A stretch of DNA of 42,253 bases from an uncultured Lachnospiraceae bacterium. Its GTDB lineage: Bacteria > Bacillota > Clostridia > Lachnospirales > Lachnospiraceae. The position numbers were made by a program, and so were the translations under genes. A model generated the notes under the pieces. It was not told the DNA's origin, made no database searches, and saw only the letters and a list, made by a program, of their open reading frames with translations. Every line of letters starts with the position of its first letter. Position 1 is the stretch's first letter. Shown piece after piece: positions 25,751-35,013 of this stretch. The stretch spans positions 1-42,253 of the forward strand of contig CANSTU010000022.1 in NCBI GenBank assembly GCA_947650005.1, read 5' to 3'.

Positions 25751-26854
25751 TCATCCGATCGTGCGCTCTGCCAGCTTTATAAAAAGCGAAAAGGGCAAAG
25801 TTTTGTACAAATTCATCAGCATTTTCCGCCTTTGGGCCGCTTGGGTGGGGGCGATCAGGCGAGGTTGCAGGATCTCTTCTTTTTTACAAGAAAACCAGCG
25901 GGTTTGATCCTTTATACCGCTCCAGATTTCCTCTGCCCGTTTTGTGTGGAGAATCACCATGGAAGTCCCCATGCCATCATCCATATCTTTTCTGACCCGT
26001 TCGATTCCCCAGAAATCGCCTATTGTAAAATCACTGCTTCGCTCCACTGTGCAAAATCCGCAGCTATGGCAGGAGGGACGCAGAATATAGTTTTTAAAGT
26101 ATATTCTGCAGTAAATGTCCTCATACAAGGAACCTGTATATGTAACCTCATCGATCCGATAGGAGCGGCCATGCCCATTATCCCGATTCCTTTTATCCCG
26201 GAAAGAAAAATCCGTCAAACGGCCTCGGTGCCTTTGTTCCAAATATTTCACATAAGATGCCCAGATACCGGGAGAGGGGACGCCGTAACATACCAGATCA
26301 ACGGTCACAAGCCGGGAATACTCTTTCTTCAAATAAAGACGCAAAGCGTGCGCCTGGCAGGGCGTTCCGCAAAACAGGACCCAGCGTTTCCTTTGCAGCT
26401 GCTCTTCTATTTTATGGAATGTTCCATCCAGCCTGCTCTGGACATACTTGGTCTTTCTGAGCATATCGAGCTGCTCCATATTGTCGGCCTGCATGTGTAA
26501 TACTTCCATTTCATCACCATATGCAGCTCCATATACGACTCCCTGACGCTTAAAAATATACTGTGCAAGAACGGAAAACATTCCGCCCGATGAGCTCGCG
26601 AATCGGAGACTCTCTTCCCGCGCCTGTACCCCCAGGTAAATCCTTTCCCGATGCGTTCTTTCTTTATCATTCCTGATGGGGCAGACTTCCCTGCATTGGC
26701 CGCAGCCTATACATACCGTCCGGTCAATCCGGGGATATGCAAATCCTTCTTCATCCTGTTCCATCCGGATTGCGCCTTGCTTGCAGGCATCTACACACGC
26801 GCCGCAGCCGCAGCAAGCGCCCTTGTCTAAAAATCGTACCATAACCCTATTCAC
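25751..26854 (-). CDS. Iron-sulfur protein, coenzyme F420 hydrogenase/dehydrogenase beta-subunit family
   Basis: About 367 residues. The N-terminus has two 4Fe-4S cysteine sets, CCGCGACVDACKQG (about residues 14-27) and CIGCGQCREVCP (about 48-59). The rest matches the F420 hydrogenase/dehydrogenase beta N- and C-terminal domains (SSGGMFSVLAQYI, FCGTPCQAHAL, SCHSCGFC, TIGDFWG). Members of this family commonly lie beside polysaccharide pyruvyl transferases in glycan loci, where they are presumed to reduce a sugar intermediate; no F420 chemistry is implied. The frame opens with GTG at 26854, overlapping the preceding gene by 8 nt; an ATG at 26842 is also possible. Confidence 0.87.
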   Translation of the reverse strand: MNRVMVRFLDKGACCGCGACVDACKQGAIRMEQDEEGFAYPRIDRTVCIGCGQCREVCPIRNDKERTHRERIYLGVQAREESLRFASSSGGMFSVLAQYIFKRQGVVYGAAYGDEMEVLHMQADNMEQLDMLRKTKYVQSRLDGTFHKIEEQLQRKRWVLFCGTPCQAHALRLYLKKEYSRLVTVDLVCYGVPSPGIWASYVKYLEQRHRGRLTDFSFRDKRNRDNGHGRSYRIDEVTYTGSLYEDIYCRIYFKNYILRPSCHSCGFCTVERSSDFTIGDFWGIERVRKDMDDGMGTSMVILHTKRAEEIWSGIKDQTRWFSCKKEEILQPRLIAPTQAAQRRKMLMNLYKTLPFSLFIKLAERTIG

Positions 26855-29012
26855 CGTCTGACAGCATCGGAAGATTATGCTTTAAAAAGGCTTCCGAAAA
26901 CCGGACATGCTCTTTGATTTTCCTGTTTACCTCATCCCAGTCAATATCTGCATCGATCTGCCCTTCTTTTCCCTTTTCATACAGCCTGTTTTCCAGCCCG
27001 GACATTCTGAGGACGTTCCTAACCCGAATCCCGCTTTTGCTGTATAAAAAGGCCAGGAATTTTTTCTCAAAAATAATGCTGAAGGCAACCGCGTGAAAAG
27101 AATTTGTCACCACATATGTTGCCTGAAGGATATATCCCAGGAATTCTGCAGGCCCGACAGCGTAATCCGGCAGGAAATCCTTCCCAATCTTTCCCATACC
27201 GGTTTGGAGCTCCACCACAGGCAGGCCGGTATCGGCCGCCAAGCTTTGTACAAACCGGATTAATTCCTGATTCTGCTCCGTCTGGTATATCAAGATATAG
27301 TGTTTCCTATCCGGTTTCTTCGCTACGCCCTTCCAGCATTTTCCGCTCAGTAAAAAGACAGGATCCAAAACCGTTTCCACCTTTCCCTGATAGAGCCTTT
27401 GGACATAGGGGACTGCATCTGCTTCTCTGAGTGAAACAGCATCCACATGTTGAACCAATTCGGAAAATTGCTTTTCGTATTGAGGCGCCAGGGCTTCCCC
27501 TCCCAGACTCGCTCCATAAGAAATCACTTTTTTCTTATATTCGTTCTGGAAGGCGCCAAAGTACACGCTCTTTAATCCAATTGTGACATCCGGGTTCCAG
27601 ATCTGATCGCTGCCAACGATGTAAGATTGATACGCAAGCCCACGCAGCTGCCAGGAGGACACTAGCTTCCGATCCCCTTTCCCGATCAGATACTCTTTCC
27701 TGAAACGTTTCATTTTTGCTCTTAACAGAAAGAAACCCGTTCCTGTTTCCAGATGAGTCTTCCATCCCCCTATACTACGTCTCATACGGCAGAGGATTCC
27801 ACCGGATGGGATATAGGGGAACCACCAATGTCTTCCGGTCATAAAAGAGGGCTCATAACGGACGATATGGGCTTGGGCTCCTGCATCTGATATATATTTT
27901 TTTAGGCCATAGGCCTGCAGCATCGCTCCATAATTATCCGCACAGTGAAAGGTTATAATTCCCACAGAATCCCTTTCTTTTTCCCCTGCCGTCCATAATC
28001 TCACGTTGTTATATGCAGTCCAAAGCAGCCTTGAAGCTGAGATGTATTTTTTCACGAAAGGATAAAACGGATAATTGTCAAAGCAACAGTAAAATAGCAG
28101 TTTCATATTCCTTTCAAGCTTCCGGAATAAAGGATGCTCTCTTTCTAAGGCCGCCGCTTCCCTTAAGCGATCGCATTCTTTCCTGTTTTTTCGGCTTCTT
28201 AGAATCGAATAATTCTGCGTTATCTGAAGAATTAGATTCTTTTCCCAATACATCGCGAAACAGATATTTTGTCTGGCATATTCCCGGTCTCTGATACGTC
28301 TGCTTACTTCATAAAACTGGTTTCCCACCAAGATCTTGTTAGAGTGAGTTACGCTCCCCGCATGGATTCTGTAATAATACCATTTTCGCTCTAAAAAGGC
28401 GATTCGGATCTGTTTCCGGATGAATTCATATAGAAATAAGGTATCCTCACCACGTATCAGGCCCTCATCAAAGCACAGTGCGCCGATACAGTCTCTGCGG
28501 ACCAGCTTGCCTCCAATCAATGTAAGATTGAGGAAATACTTTTTCTGGAACCATTCCTCTGATTCCGCTCCACTTTTACTGATCTGCCACCCGTCTCTTC
28601 CATCCACATTGGCGGTTTGATCCTTTTTATGATTCATTCGCCGATTTTTCAACTTCTGGACATCGCATGCTGCGAGTCCGGCCCCATACGCTTCCGCTTT
28701 TTCGATCAGTTCCTCAAGCAGGCGCGGATGAATTGCATCGTCGCTGTCCAAGAAAAAAAGGTATTTCCCCTTGGCAGCATTCATTCCACGGTTTCTGGCC
28801 GAAGAAACGCCTCCGTTCTTCTGGCTGATTAGGCGTATTCTGCCGTCATCCCTTTGCAGCATCCTGCATATTTCCATACTTCGGTCTGTGGAACCGTCGT
28901 CAACGATGATAATCTCCAGATGCCGATATGTCTGGCAGCTGACGGAATCTACACACTGTCGGATGAATCGTTCTGCATTATGCATGGGAATGATTACGGA
29001 TATTCTTTCCAT
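26847..29012 (-). CDS. Fusion of GT2 glycosyltransferase and polysaccharide pyruvyl transferase
   Basis: 721 residues. Residues 1-340 are a GT2 domain with ISVIIPMHNAERFI, IIIVDDGSTDRS and the metal site LDSDDA (about 88-93). Residues 348-721 are a polysaccharide pyruvyl transferase (CsaB/WcaK-like) opening GIITFHCADNYGAMLQAYGL, with VGSDQIWNPD and TNSFHAVAFSIIF. Such enzymes ketalise a sugar with phosphoenolpyruvate and add a negative charge. The fusion would let one protein add and cap a sugar. The start at 29012 has GGAAGG 5 nt upstream; it overlaps the previous gene by 19 nt. The frame is continuous through the linker, so this is not an annotation artefact. Confidence 0.9.
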   Translation of the reverse strand: MERISVIIPMHNAERFIRQCVDSVSCQTYRHLEIIIVDDGSTDRSMEICRMLQRDDGRIRLISQKNGGVSSARNRGMNAAKGKYLFFLDSDDAIHPRLLEELIEKAEAYGAGLAACDVQKLKNRRMNHKKDQTANVDGRDGWQISKSGAESEEWFQKKYFLNLTLIGGKLVRRDCIGALCFDEGLIRGEDTLFLYEFIRKQIRIAFLERKWYYYRIHAGSVTHSNKILVGNQFYEVSRRIRDREYARQNICFAMYWEKNLILQITQNYSILRSRKNRKECDRLREAAALEREHPLFRKLERNMKLLFYCCFDNYPFYPFVKKYISASRLLWTAYNNVRLWTAGEKERDSVGIITFHCADNYGAMLQAYGLKKYISDAGAQAHIVRYEPSFMTGRHWWFPYIPSGGILCRMRRSIGGWKTHLETGTGFFLLRAKMKRFRKEYLIGKGDRKLVSSWQLRGLAYQSYIVGSDQIWNPDVTIGLKSVYFGAFQNEYKKKVISYGASLGGEALAPQYEKQFSELVQHVDAVSLREADAVPYVQRLYQGKVETVLDPVFLLSGKCWKGVAKKPDRKHYILIYQTEQNQELIRFVQSLAADTGLPVVELQTGMGKIGKDFLPDYAVGPAEFLGYILQATYVVTNSFHAVAFSIIFEKKFLAFLYSKSGIRVRNVLRMSGLENRLYEKGKEGQIDADIDWDEVNRKIKEHVRFSEAFLKHNLPMLSDGE

Positions 29013-30109
29013 ATCAGCCTTCCTACCATGTTTTTCGTCATAATGTATTTCCCTTTTTTCCACCCATTCACCATTACCGTCAATGTTTTAGCCAACAGCA
29101 GGGACAGATAAACAAGCCGGAAGCTCAATAATAGAACATAAGATCGCTCATACCATTTCAGGCCTTTCATTGGACAGATGGGGAAACGATTCGCTTTCTT
29201 TATTTTTTCTTTTATAAGAAGAGAAGACTGCCGGAACGACGAACCAAACTGTATCTCCTGATACAAAGCGGAAACGATCCCGTCAAACTCGATCTTATTG
29301 ATCTGCCCATCCATCACGCTGCTATCCAGCCCCCCGATGTGGGTTCTCAGATACTGGCCCGCAATCCGGCTGTTTTCAAACAAGTCGGCATGATAACGTC
29401 TGTGCATGGAACTTGCACTAAAACGATTGTAGAAATACATATTCTGGGAGGAAAAGTACACCTGTTTTGCATGGTATACACACTCATATGCACATACCAA
29501 ATCCTCAAAAATGAAAAGAGAAGGTTCTTTGCAGCAATGTTCCATCAACAGTTTACGTGCGATGATTTTATCTCCAAGGGAACCGGAAACCAGCCCCATC
29601 CGCATCGTAATTCCTGTACGATACATATTGGGATATACTTCTTTTTCCAGCTGTTCTTTGGAATAAAGCCCAGACCGCCCTGGCCATAAATAGGAGACCG
29701 ACTGGCCATTTTCCTGAATCATACTATATCCAAAGATAAAAATATCCGGCGGATCATCACTGTCCAGCACCTGAGCCGCTTCCTTTAAAAGCTGCTTTGC
29801 TATCCAGTCATCCCCATCGACAAAACCCACATACTTTCCAGCTGCATGAAACAGCCCTTCATTCCGTGCTGCCGCCGCTCCTTCATTCCTTTTATGAATC
29901 ACCTTAACCCGCTTATCCTGCTGCGCGAATCGATCACAAATTCCAGGGGTCTCGTCCGTCGAACCATCATCTATCAGTATCAGTTCAAAATCCGTATAAC
30001 TTTGCCCCAGAATGCTTCCAATACATTTTGTTAGCTCATGCCCGTTATTATAAGTCGGCACAATTACCGAAAAAAAGGGAGGGGCCGGGACCTCTTCTTT
30101 TCCATCCAT
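28994..30109 (-). CDS. GT2 glycosyltransferase
   Basis: 371 residues with FSVIVPTYNNGHEL, LILIDDGSTDETP and VDGDDW, the GT-A nucleotide-sugar and metal motifs, then a variable acceptor region. The start overlaps the stop of the upstream GT2 gene (TAATG), so the two are translationally coupled. Its N-terminal domain closely parallels those of the genes at 30109 and 26847, suggesting local duplication of glycosyltransferases. Confidence 0.9.
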   Translation of the reverse strand: MDGKEEVPAPPFFSVIVPTYNNGHELTKCIGSILGQSYTDFELILIDDGSTDETPGICDRFAQQDKRVKVIHKRNEGAAAARNEGLFHAAGKYVGFVDGDDWIAKQLLKEAAQVLDSDDPPDIFIFGYSMIQENGQSVSYLWPGRSGLYSKEQLEKEVYPNMYRTGITMRMGLVSGSLGDKIIARKLLMEHCCKEPSLFIFEDLVCAYECVYHAKQVYFSSQNMYFYNRFSASSMHRRYHADLFENSRIAGQYLRTHIGGLDSSVMDGQINKIEFDGIVSALYQEIQFGSSFRQSSLLIKEKIKKANRFPICPMKGLKWYERSYVLLLSFRLVYLSLLLAKTLTVMVNGWKKGKYIMTKNMVGRLIWKEYP

Positions 30110-31125
30110 TATTTAAATACCACCTTCCCAAACGATTTGGCCAAAAGCCATCCAAGAAATGGACATCTCCTGGCAATCCACATCGCAGCTTTTCTGTATA
30201 ATGCTACTCTGGAAGATAACATAAACTCTTTGCCATATCGTTCCATCTCCTGAAGACAAATTTTTCTGTTCTCACATTCGGGCGTAAATTCCGGTCTCCT
30301 GCTTCGGAAGGCTTGCTCATACCAAAATGCCGTAAATCGAAACGTATACTGAAATCTATGGGAAATGAAATCAACATTATCCACCAGCTTTTCTATTTCC
30401 AGGATCGGCTGGAGAGATTGATAGAGTTCTTTCGCCGAATATTTTCTGGTGGTCAGGCTTCCCTGACGTTTACAATAAAAGACACCATGGAAAGGCAGAA
30501 CTTCCAGAAACCGTTTACAACGGCATATGTATCTGCAAACAAACGCAAAATCTTCAAAAGAAGAGACGTTTTCAGGAAAGCTAATTTGAAGCGCTCCCTG
30601 TTCGTCTATTATCTTTTCGCGCAAAAAAAGAGCAGGACAGACGCTCATTAAGATCTGCTCCCACATAACCATATCCAATGCCTGGATGGGACATTGCCGA
30701 TGCTGCTCCTTCAGACGATACTGGCGCCTGGACGGTTTTCCCTGCGCATCACAAATAAGCAGTCCGCATACTGCAAGGTCATTTCCCCTTCGCAGGCAAG
30801 CTGCCAATCGTTCAATCATTTCTGGATGAATCATATCATCCGCATCTGCAAATCCAATAAATTGCCCCCTGGAATGACATAAGCCGACATTACATGCATG
30901 GGCTAAACCACCATTGGGAATGTTGATCAGCCTGATTATCGGCCCCGTATCTTCCAGATCTTCCATAAATTTCCGTACTATTTCTTCTGTTCTGTCCGTG
31001 GAACCGTCATTCACTACGACCAATTCCAGATTCCGATAAGAGGATGCAAGAATACTTTCTAAACAACGCCCAATTCTTTCCTCTTCCTGATAAGCCGGAA
31101 TAATAATTGAAACTAGCTCTTCCAT
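30109..31125 (-). CDS. GT2 glycosyltransferase, first gene after the island promoter
   Basis: 338 residues with VSIIIPAYQEEERI, LVVVNDGSTDRTE and FADADDMIHPE, a standard GT-A core. Preceded by AAGGAGAATGCAGC and by the promoter at 31225-31253, so it leads a transcript that likely runs through the genes down to 21387. Donor and acceptor sugars are unknown. Confidence 0.9.
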   Translation of the reverse strand: MEELVSIIIPAYQEEERIGRCLESILASSYRNLELVVVNDGSTDRTEEIVRKFMEDLEDTGPIIRLINIPNGGLAHACNVGLCHSRGQFIGFADADDMIHPEMIERLAACLRRGNDLAVCGLLICDAQGKPSRRQYRLKEQHRQCPIQALDMVMWEQILMSVCPALFLREKIIDEQGALQISFPENVSSFEDFAFVCRYICRCKRFLEVLPFHGVFYCKRQGSLTTRKYSAKELYQSLQPILEIEKLVDNVDFISHRFQYTFRFTAFWYEQAFRSRRPEFTPECENRKICLQEMERYGKEFMLSSRVALYRKAAMWIARRCPFLGWLLAKSFGKVVFK

Positions 31126-31224
31126 CTATGCTGCATTCTCCTTACAAGTTTTTATTGAAAGCATATTCAAGAAAAACAGACATAAATAAATTTACTATAC
31201 TATGTTCGCAGCTATTTTCCTGTA

Positions 31225-31253
31225 AGTATATCTGGTTTTTTGACAAAATGCAA
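31225..31253 (-). promoter_or_regulatory. Sigma-A promoter of the glycosyltransferase operon
   Basis: In the minus sense: TTGCAT, a 17-bp spacer, then TATACT. It lies in the AT-rich 145-nt gap between the DUF4832 gene and the first GT2. The predicted start near 31218 gives a leader of about 90 nt with no obvious structured element. Confidence 0.72.
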
Positions 31254-31270
31254 TACTTTATTTCATTCCA

Positions 31271-32734
31271 TCATTTACTGGCGGATGTAATCACCATCGT
31301 TCCTACTTTATAACCATATTCCTCCGGGTCCTGTTCGTTCGCCAGAAGAATCCTTTCCCCTGTTGCTGCATCCTGAATATCCAGATATACCCCGTATCTC
31401 CCGCCGGTCCAGCCTGCAAGCGAGATTTCCTCATGGATCATAGAACACGCTTCCGTATCACATCCACCGGACAAAATGCCAGGGTCATAATCAATTAAAT
31501 AGGAATGTACGGCGTTGCCCTCTTCCTCCTTCAGAACGACCCATACCTTCGTTTCATGATATACGGGCGCAAAGCCCACATTCTGTACCTCTATATTTAC
31601 GGAGAGGATATCCTCAATATACTGATAATCAAGAGCAGCCTGATGAATGAGAAGTCTGTAACCCAAATGTCTTTCCATATAAGACAAGCCGTCCATCCCC
31701 TGAAAACAGCCCTCCTCATTTACCGTATACCTCGCCCATTTATCCAGCACGTTCCTGTCATAGTCCTTATTCAAGTAAGTGACATGCATCCGCTTCATAT
31801 CCTGCAATGCATTTTCAAAATCATTGTACGAATTATCAATGATTACTTCCCCTCCCATAGGAACGTTTTTGCAAAGTATCTCCTGAAATTCCAACTCCTG
31901 TTCCCTGTTCCAATAGGTAAAATAACCGTGTTCTTCCTTGGTCTGTTCTCCGTAGGTGCCATAGTCGCTCCAACTTCCCAGCATCCCGTCATTAAACAAT
32001 CCCAGCCTGGATGCCAGTGTCCCATCTCCCCGTACCACCTTTGTTGCCTCTCCAATCTGCGTTGCCATGCGCCATTGCATCGGCATACGCACCGCCAGGA
32101 AAGTGGACGGATCCGTCGCTTCCATCAGTTCTTTAGCCAACCGCTGTATGCTGGAAGGATCCGAATAGCTTGTCCCCCACATTTCTCCCCAATTCCCAAC
32201 GAACAGTCCCTGCATGGTAAAAATCAGATCCTTGTATTCGCGTAGAAGAGGAGCGACCTGACGAATGTGCTGCAAAATCAGATCGATGTTTTCCGGCTCG
32301 TATTCCTCGTTCTCCCCATCCCAGTCATAGAGAAATCTTAGGATCAGCCGCTTGTCCACCTGTCCCAGTTCCCGCAACAATTCTTCCAGATTTTCAAGTC
32401 CTTTCTTTGAAATCGGTCTATCTCGAAAATCCTGCAGATTAATCTGTACCAAGGCAAGCTTCGTCTCCCTGTCTCTACTGAAACGGTTGGAAACCTCCTG
32501 TCTGAAATCCGTATCTTCATCATTTATGTAAAAACCATATATATAATAAAATCCTCTGTTTGGATTCAACAGCTCCCGGTTCGATTCCGTGAATACATAG
32601 CTTTCCAGGCTCACATTTCCATGTCCTCTTGCTGTCAGAAGCTTATCTCCAGCTTTGTACAACAAAAAGACAACGATGAACATAAAAATCCCCCATGCAA
32701 TCCGTACTAGAAATCGTCCTGATCGTTGCATCAT
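31271..32734 (-). CDS. Membrane-anchored DUF4874/DUF4832 family protein
   Basis: About 487 residues from the ATG at 32734, which follows GGGAGGGG. The longer frame overlapping yitT has no ribosome-binding site. One N-terminal membrane helix (about residues 8-27) anchors a large outer domain with LNPNRGFYYIYGF, LILRFLYDWDGE and GLFVGNWGEMWG, the same blocks as the soluble paralogue at 9264. The C-terminal DUF4832 part is beta-rich. The predicted barrel fold and outer location suggest a role in trimming or modifying the exported glycan, but no reaction is established. It opens the island just after yitT. Confidence 0.78.
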   Translation of the reverse strand: MMQRSGRFLVRIAWGIFMFIVVFLLYKAGDKLLTARGHGNVSLESYVFTESNRELLNPNRGFYYIYGFYINDEDTDFRQEVSNRFSRDRETKLALVQINLQDFRDRPISKKGLENLEELLRELGQVDKRLILRFLYDWDGENEEYEPENIDLILQHIRQVAPLLREYKDLIFTMQGLFVGNWGEMWGTSYSDPSSIQRLAKELMEATDPSTFLAVRMPMQWRMATQIGEATKVVRGDGTLASRLGLFNDGMLGSWSDYGTYGEQTKEEHGYFTYWNREQELEFQEILCKNVPMGGEVIIDNSYNDFENALQDMKRMHVTYLNKDYDRNVLDKWARYTVNEEGCFQGMDGLSYMERHLGYRLLIHQAALDYQYIEDILSVNIEVQNVGFAPVYHETKVWVVLKEEEGNAVHSYLIDYDPGILSGGCDTEACSMIHEEISLAGWTGGRYGVYLDIQDAATGERILLANEQDPEEYGYKVGTMVITSASK

Positions 32735-32790
32735 GAACGCCCCTCCCTTTTCTATTACTGCTAAAACAATTTCATCCAATATCCCCTGTT

Positions 32791-33666
32791 CTAAAGTTTT
32801 TCCCCCAGAATATCTTTGTACCCTTCCCCATAAATTTCCGTAGCCCCGGTGATGATCATAAAGGCCATGGGATCTTCTTCCTTCACAATTTCTTCCGCCC
32901 CGGGCGCCAGCGTATTGCGCATCACGCACATGATCACATCTTTGGGCTGACTGCTGTATCCCCCTTTTCCTTCCAGAAATGTGACGCCGATATCCAGCTG
33001 CCGCATCATACGATCCGCAATATCTTCCGCGTGGTCACTGATGATATAGATGAGCCTGGCTTCATCCCCGCCGTAGAGTACAATGTCAAACACCCTGCTG
33101 TTTACCAAGACTGCAATCATAGCATACATGGCGGTATTGACATCGTGAAAAACCAGAAGGGATGCGGAAACCACTAAGGCATCTATTACGAGAAAAAGTT
33201 TGCCACTCTTCATGTGCTTATATTTCAAACGAAGGAATTTTACGACAATATCCGTTCCTCCGGTGGTGGCTCCCGCTTTGAAAACCATCCCTAAGCCGAT
33301 GGCCAGTAGGACGCCGCCCGACAGGGAAGCCAACAAGGGCTCCCTGGTTACTGTTTCGAAAGTGGAAAAGACATTGATGAAAACGGAACACAGAAACGTG
33401 GCATAAATGGTGGAAATCAGGAATCGGTGACCGAACTTCCACAATCCGGCCAAAAGGATGGGCACATTGATGAGCAGCATTCCCGTGCCGGTAGGCAACC
33501 CAGTTAAACGGTTTAGGATGATCGCAATACCGGTCACCCCTCCTGGAGCAAGGTTGTTGGGATCCAGAAAAAGGCTGATGCTGATTCCGTACACGCATGC
33601 CCCTGCCGTAATCATCAGATATTCCCGGATTCTCTTACGCAATGTCCTTTTCCCGCTTTCCCGCAT
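32791..33666 (-). CDS. YitT-family membrane protein (DUF161 plus DUF2179)
   Basis: 291 residues from the ATG at 33666, which has AAGGAG at good spacing; upstream codons are not conserved-looking. The N-terminal two thirds have about five to six membrane helices with GISISLFLDPNNLAPGGVTGIAIIL, shortened here in that the family Gly/Pro-rich first repeat is intact. A C-terminal cytoplasmic DUF2179 domain (YIISDHAEDIADRMM to the end) follows. The transported substrate of YitT proteins is unknown. It follows ilvA by about 95 nt. Confidence 0.9.
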   Translation of the reverse strand: MRESGKRTLRKRIREYLMITAGACVYGISISLFLDPNNLAPGGVTGIAIILNRLTGLPTGTGMLLINVPILLAGLWKFGHRFLISTIYATFLCSVFINVFSTFETVTREPLLASLSGGVLLAIGLGMVFKAGATTGGTDIVVKFLRLKYKHMKSGKLFLVIDALVVSASLLVFHDVNTAMYAMIAVLVNSRVFDIVLYGGDEARLIYIISDHAEDIADRMMRQLDIGVTFLEGKGGYSSQPKDVIMCVMRNTLAPGAEEIVKEEDPMAFMIITGATEIYGEGYKDILGEKL

Positions 33667-33760
33667 TCCGATTTCTCCTTTCCGCCCGATTTCGTTTTTC
33701 CATCCGCTTGCTTTCCTGCGTTGAAGAGCAAGCGGGAATTCCAGCCTAAAACGCTGCGCC

Positions 33761-34987
33761 TTACATATTCGTCCTTGCGATCTTGGGCCGATAACCGGCC
33801 TGCTCCAGGGCGGCAATAATCTGTTCTTTGTGCTCCGTGCCGAAGGCCTCCATTGTGATGCGCAGTTCCACCGCCGCATTCCTGTTAATCGAGACGAACT
33901 GGTTGTGCTCCAGTTTAATCACATTTCCGTTTTCCCTGGCGATCACTTCCGATACCCGGGTCAATTCTCCCGGCTTATCCGGAAGCAGGACGGAAACGGT
34001 GAAAATCCGATCCCGGAAAATCAAACCATGCTGAACCACGGAAGACATGGTAATCACGTCCATATTTCCGCCGCTCAAGATGGAAACTACCTTCTTGCCC
34101 GTTACATCCAGGTGTTTGAGGCCAGCCACCGTGAGCAAGCCGGAATTTTCCACCACCATTTTGTGGTTTTCCACCATATCAAGAAAAGCCGTGACCAGTT
34201 CTTCATCCTCTACGGTGATGACATCGTCTATGTTCTCCTGTATGTAGGGGAAAATCACGCTGCCCGGGGTTTTTACCGCCGTGCCGTCCGCGATGGTATT
34301 TACCTGATCCAGAGTGCGAACTGCCCCCGCCTTCAGGGAAACCTGCATGCAGTTGGCCCCCGCGGGTTCCACGCCGATCACATGGATTTTGGGATTCAGC
34401 AGCTTAGCAAGGGTGGAAACCCCCGTTGCCAGCCCGCCTCCGCCGATGGGCACCAGAATATAATCCACCAAAGGCAGTTCCTTAAAAATCTCCATCATAA
34501 TCGTGCCCTGTCCCGTGGCGACAGCGGCATCGTCAAAGGGGTGGATGAAAGTATATCCCGCTTCCTCTGCCAGCTCGTATGCCCTGGCACAGGCTTCATC
34601 ATACACATCTCCGTAGAGAACCACTTCGGCTCCATAGCTTTTGGTACGGTTCACCTTCATGAGCGGCGTCGTGGTAGGCATGACGATCACTGCCTTACAG
34701 CCATAGGCCTTTGCCGCATAAGCGACTCCCTGCGCATGATTTCCAGCGGAAGCGGTGATCAACCCTTTACCGCGTTCCTCCTCGGTCAAAGTACTGATTT
34801 TAAAATAGGCTCCCCGCAGCTTGTATGCGCCGGTGAGCTGCATATTCTCCGGTTTGAAATATACCCGGTTTCCAGACTGGCTGCTGAAATATTCGCTGTA
34901 AACCAACTTGGTTTCCTGGGTAACCCTTTTTACCACTTCGGAAGCCTCTTCAAATTTTTCCAGGGTGAGCATCTCTTTTTCTGCCAT
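33761..34987 (-). CDS. ilvA: Threonine ammonia-lyase with C-terminal ACT domain
   Basis: About 408 residues. A fold-type II PLP enzyme with the Schiff-base lysine in MQLTGAYKLRGA, the substrate loop TASAGNHAQG, the phosphate-binding GGGGL loop and a C-terminal ACT domain (VSVLLPDKPGELTRV). It deaminates threonine to 2-oxobutanoate. The length with one short ACT domain fits the TdcB-like class rather than the two-ACT E. coli IlvA, so the symbol is used loosely. ATG at 34987 has GGAGG 5 nt upstream; earlier TTG and ATG starts have none. It begins 26 nt after ftsY and is an unusual neighbour for SRP and cell-division genes. Confidence 0.9.
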   Translation of the reverse strand: MAEKEMLTLEKFEEASEVVKRVTQETKLVYSEYFSSQSGNRVYFKPENMQLTGAYKLRGAYFKISTLTEEERGKGLITASAGNHAQGVAYAAKAYGCKAVIVMPTTTPLMKVNRTKSYGAEVVLYGDVYDEACARAYELAEEAGYTFIHPFDDAAVATGQGTIMMEIFKELPLVDYILVPIGGGGLATGVSTLAKLLNPKIHVIGVEPAGANCMQVSLKAGAVRTLDQVNTIADGTAVKTPGSVIFPYIQENIDDVITVEDEELVTAFLDMVENHKMVVENSGLLTVAGLKHLDVTGKKVVSILSGGNMDVITMSSVVQHGLIFRDRIFTVSVLLPDKPGELTRVSEVIARENGNVIKLEHNQFVSINRNAAVELRITMEAFGTEHKEQIIAALEQAGYRPKIARTNM

Positions 34988-35013
34988 AATAGCCTCCATT
35001 CTTGCCAAAACCT

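Noticed and set aside
31505-32245. Plus-strand frame of 246 codons opposite the DUF4832 gene
   Set aside because: Shadow of the minus-strand gene; no ribosome-binding site and no family resemblance.
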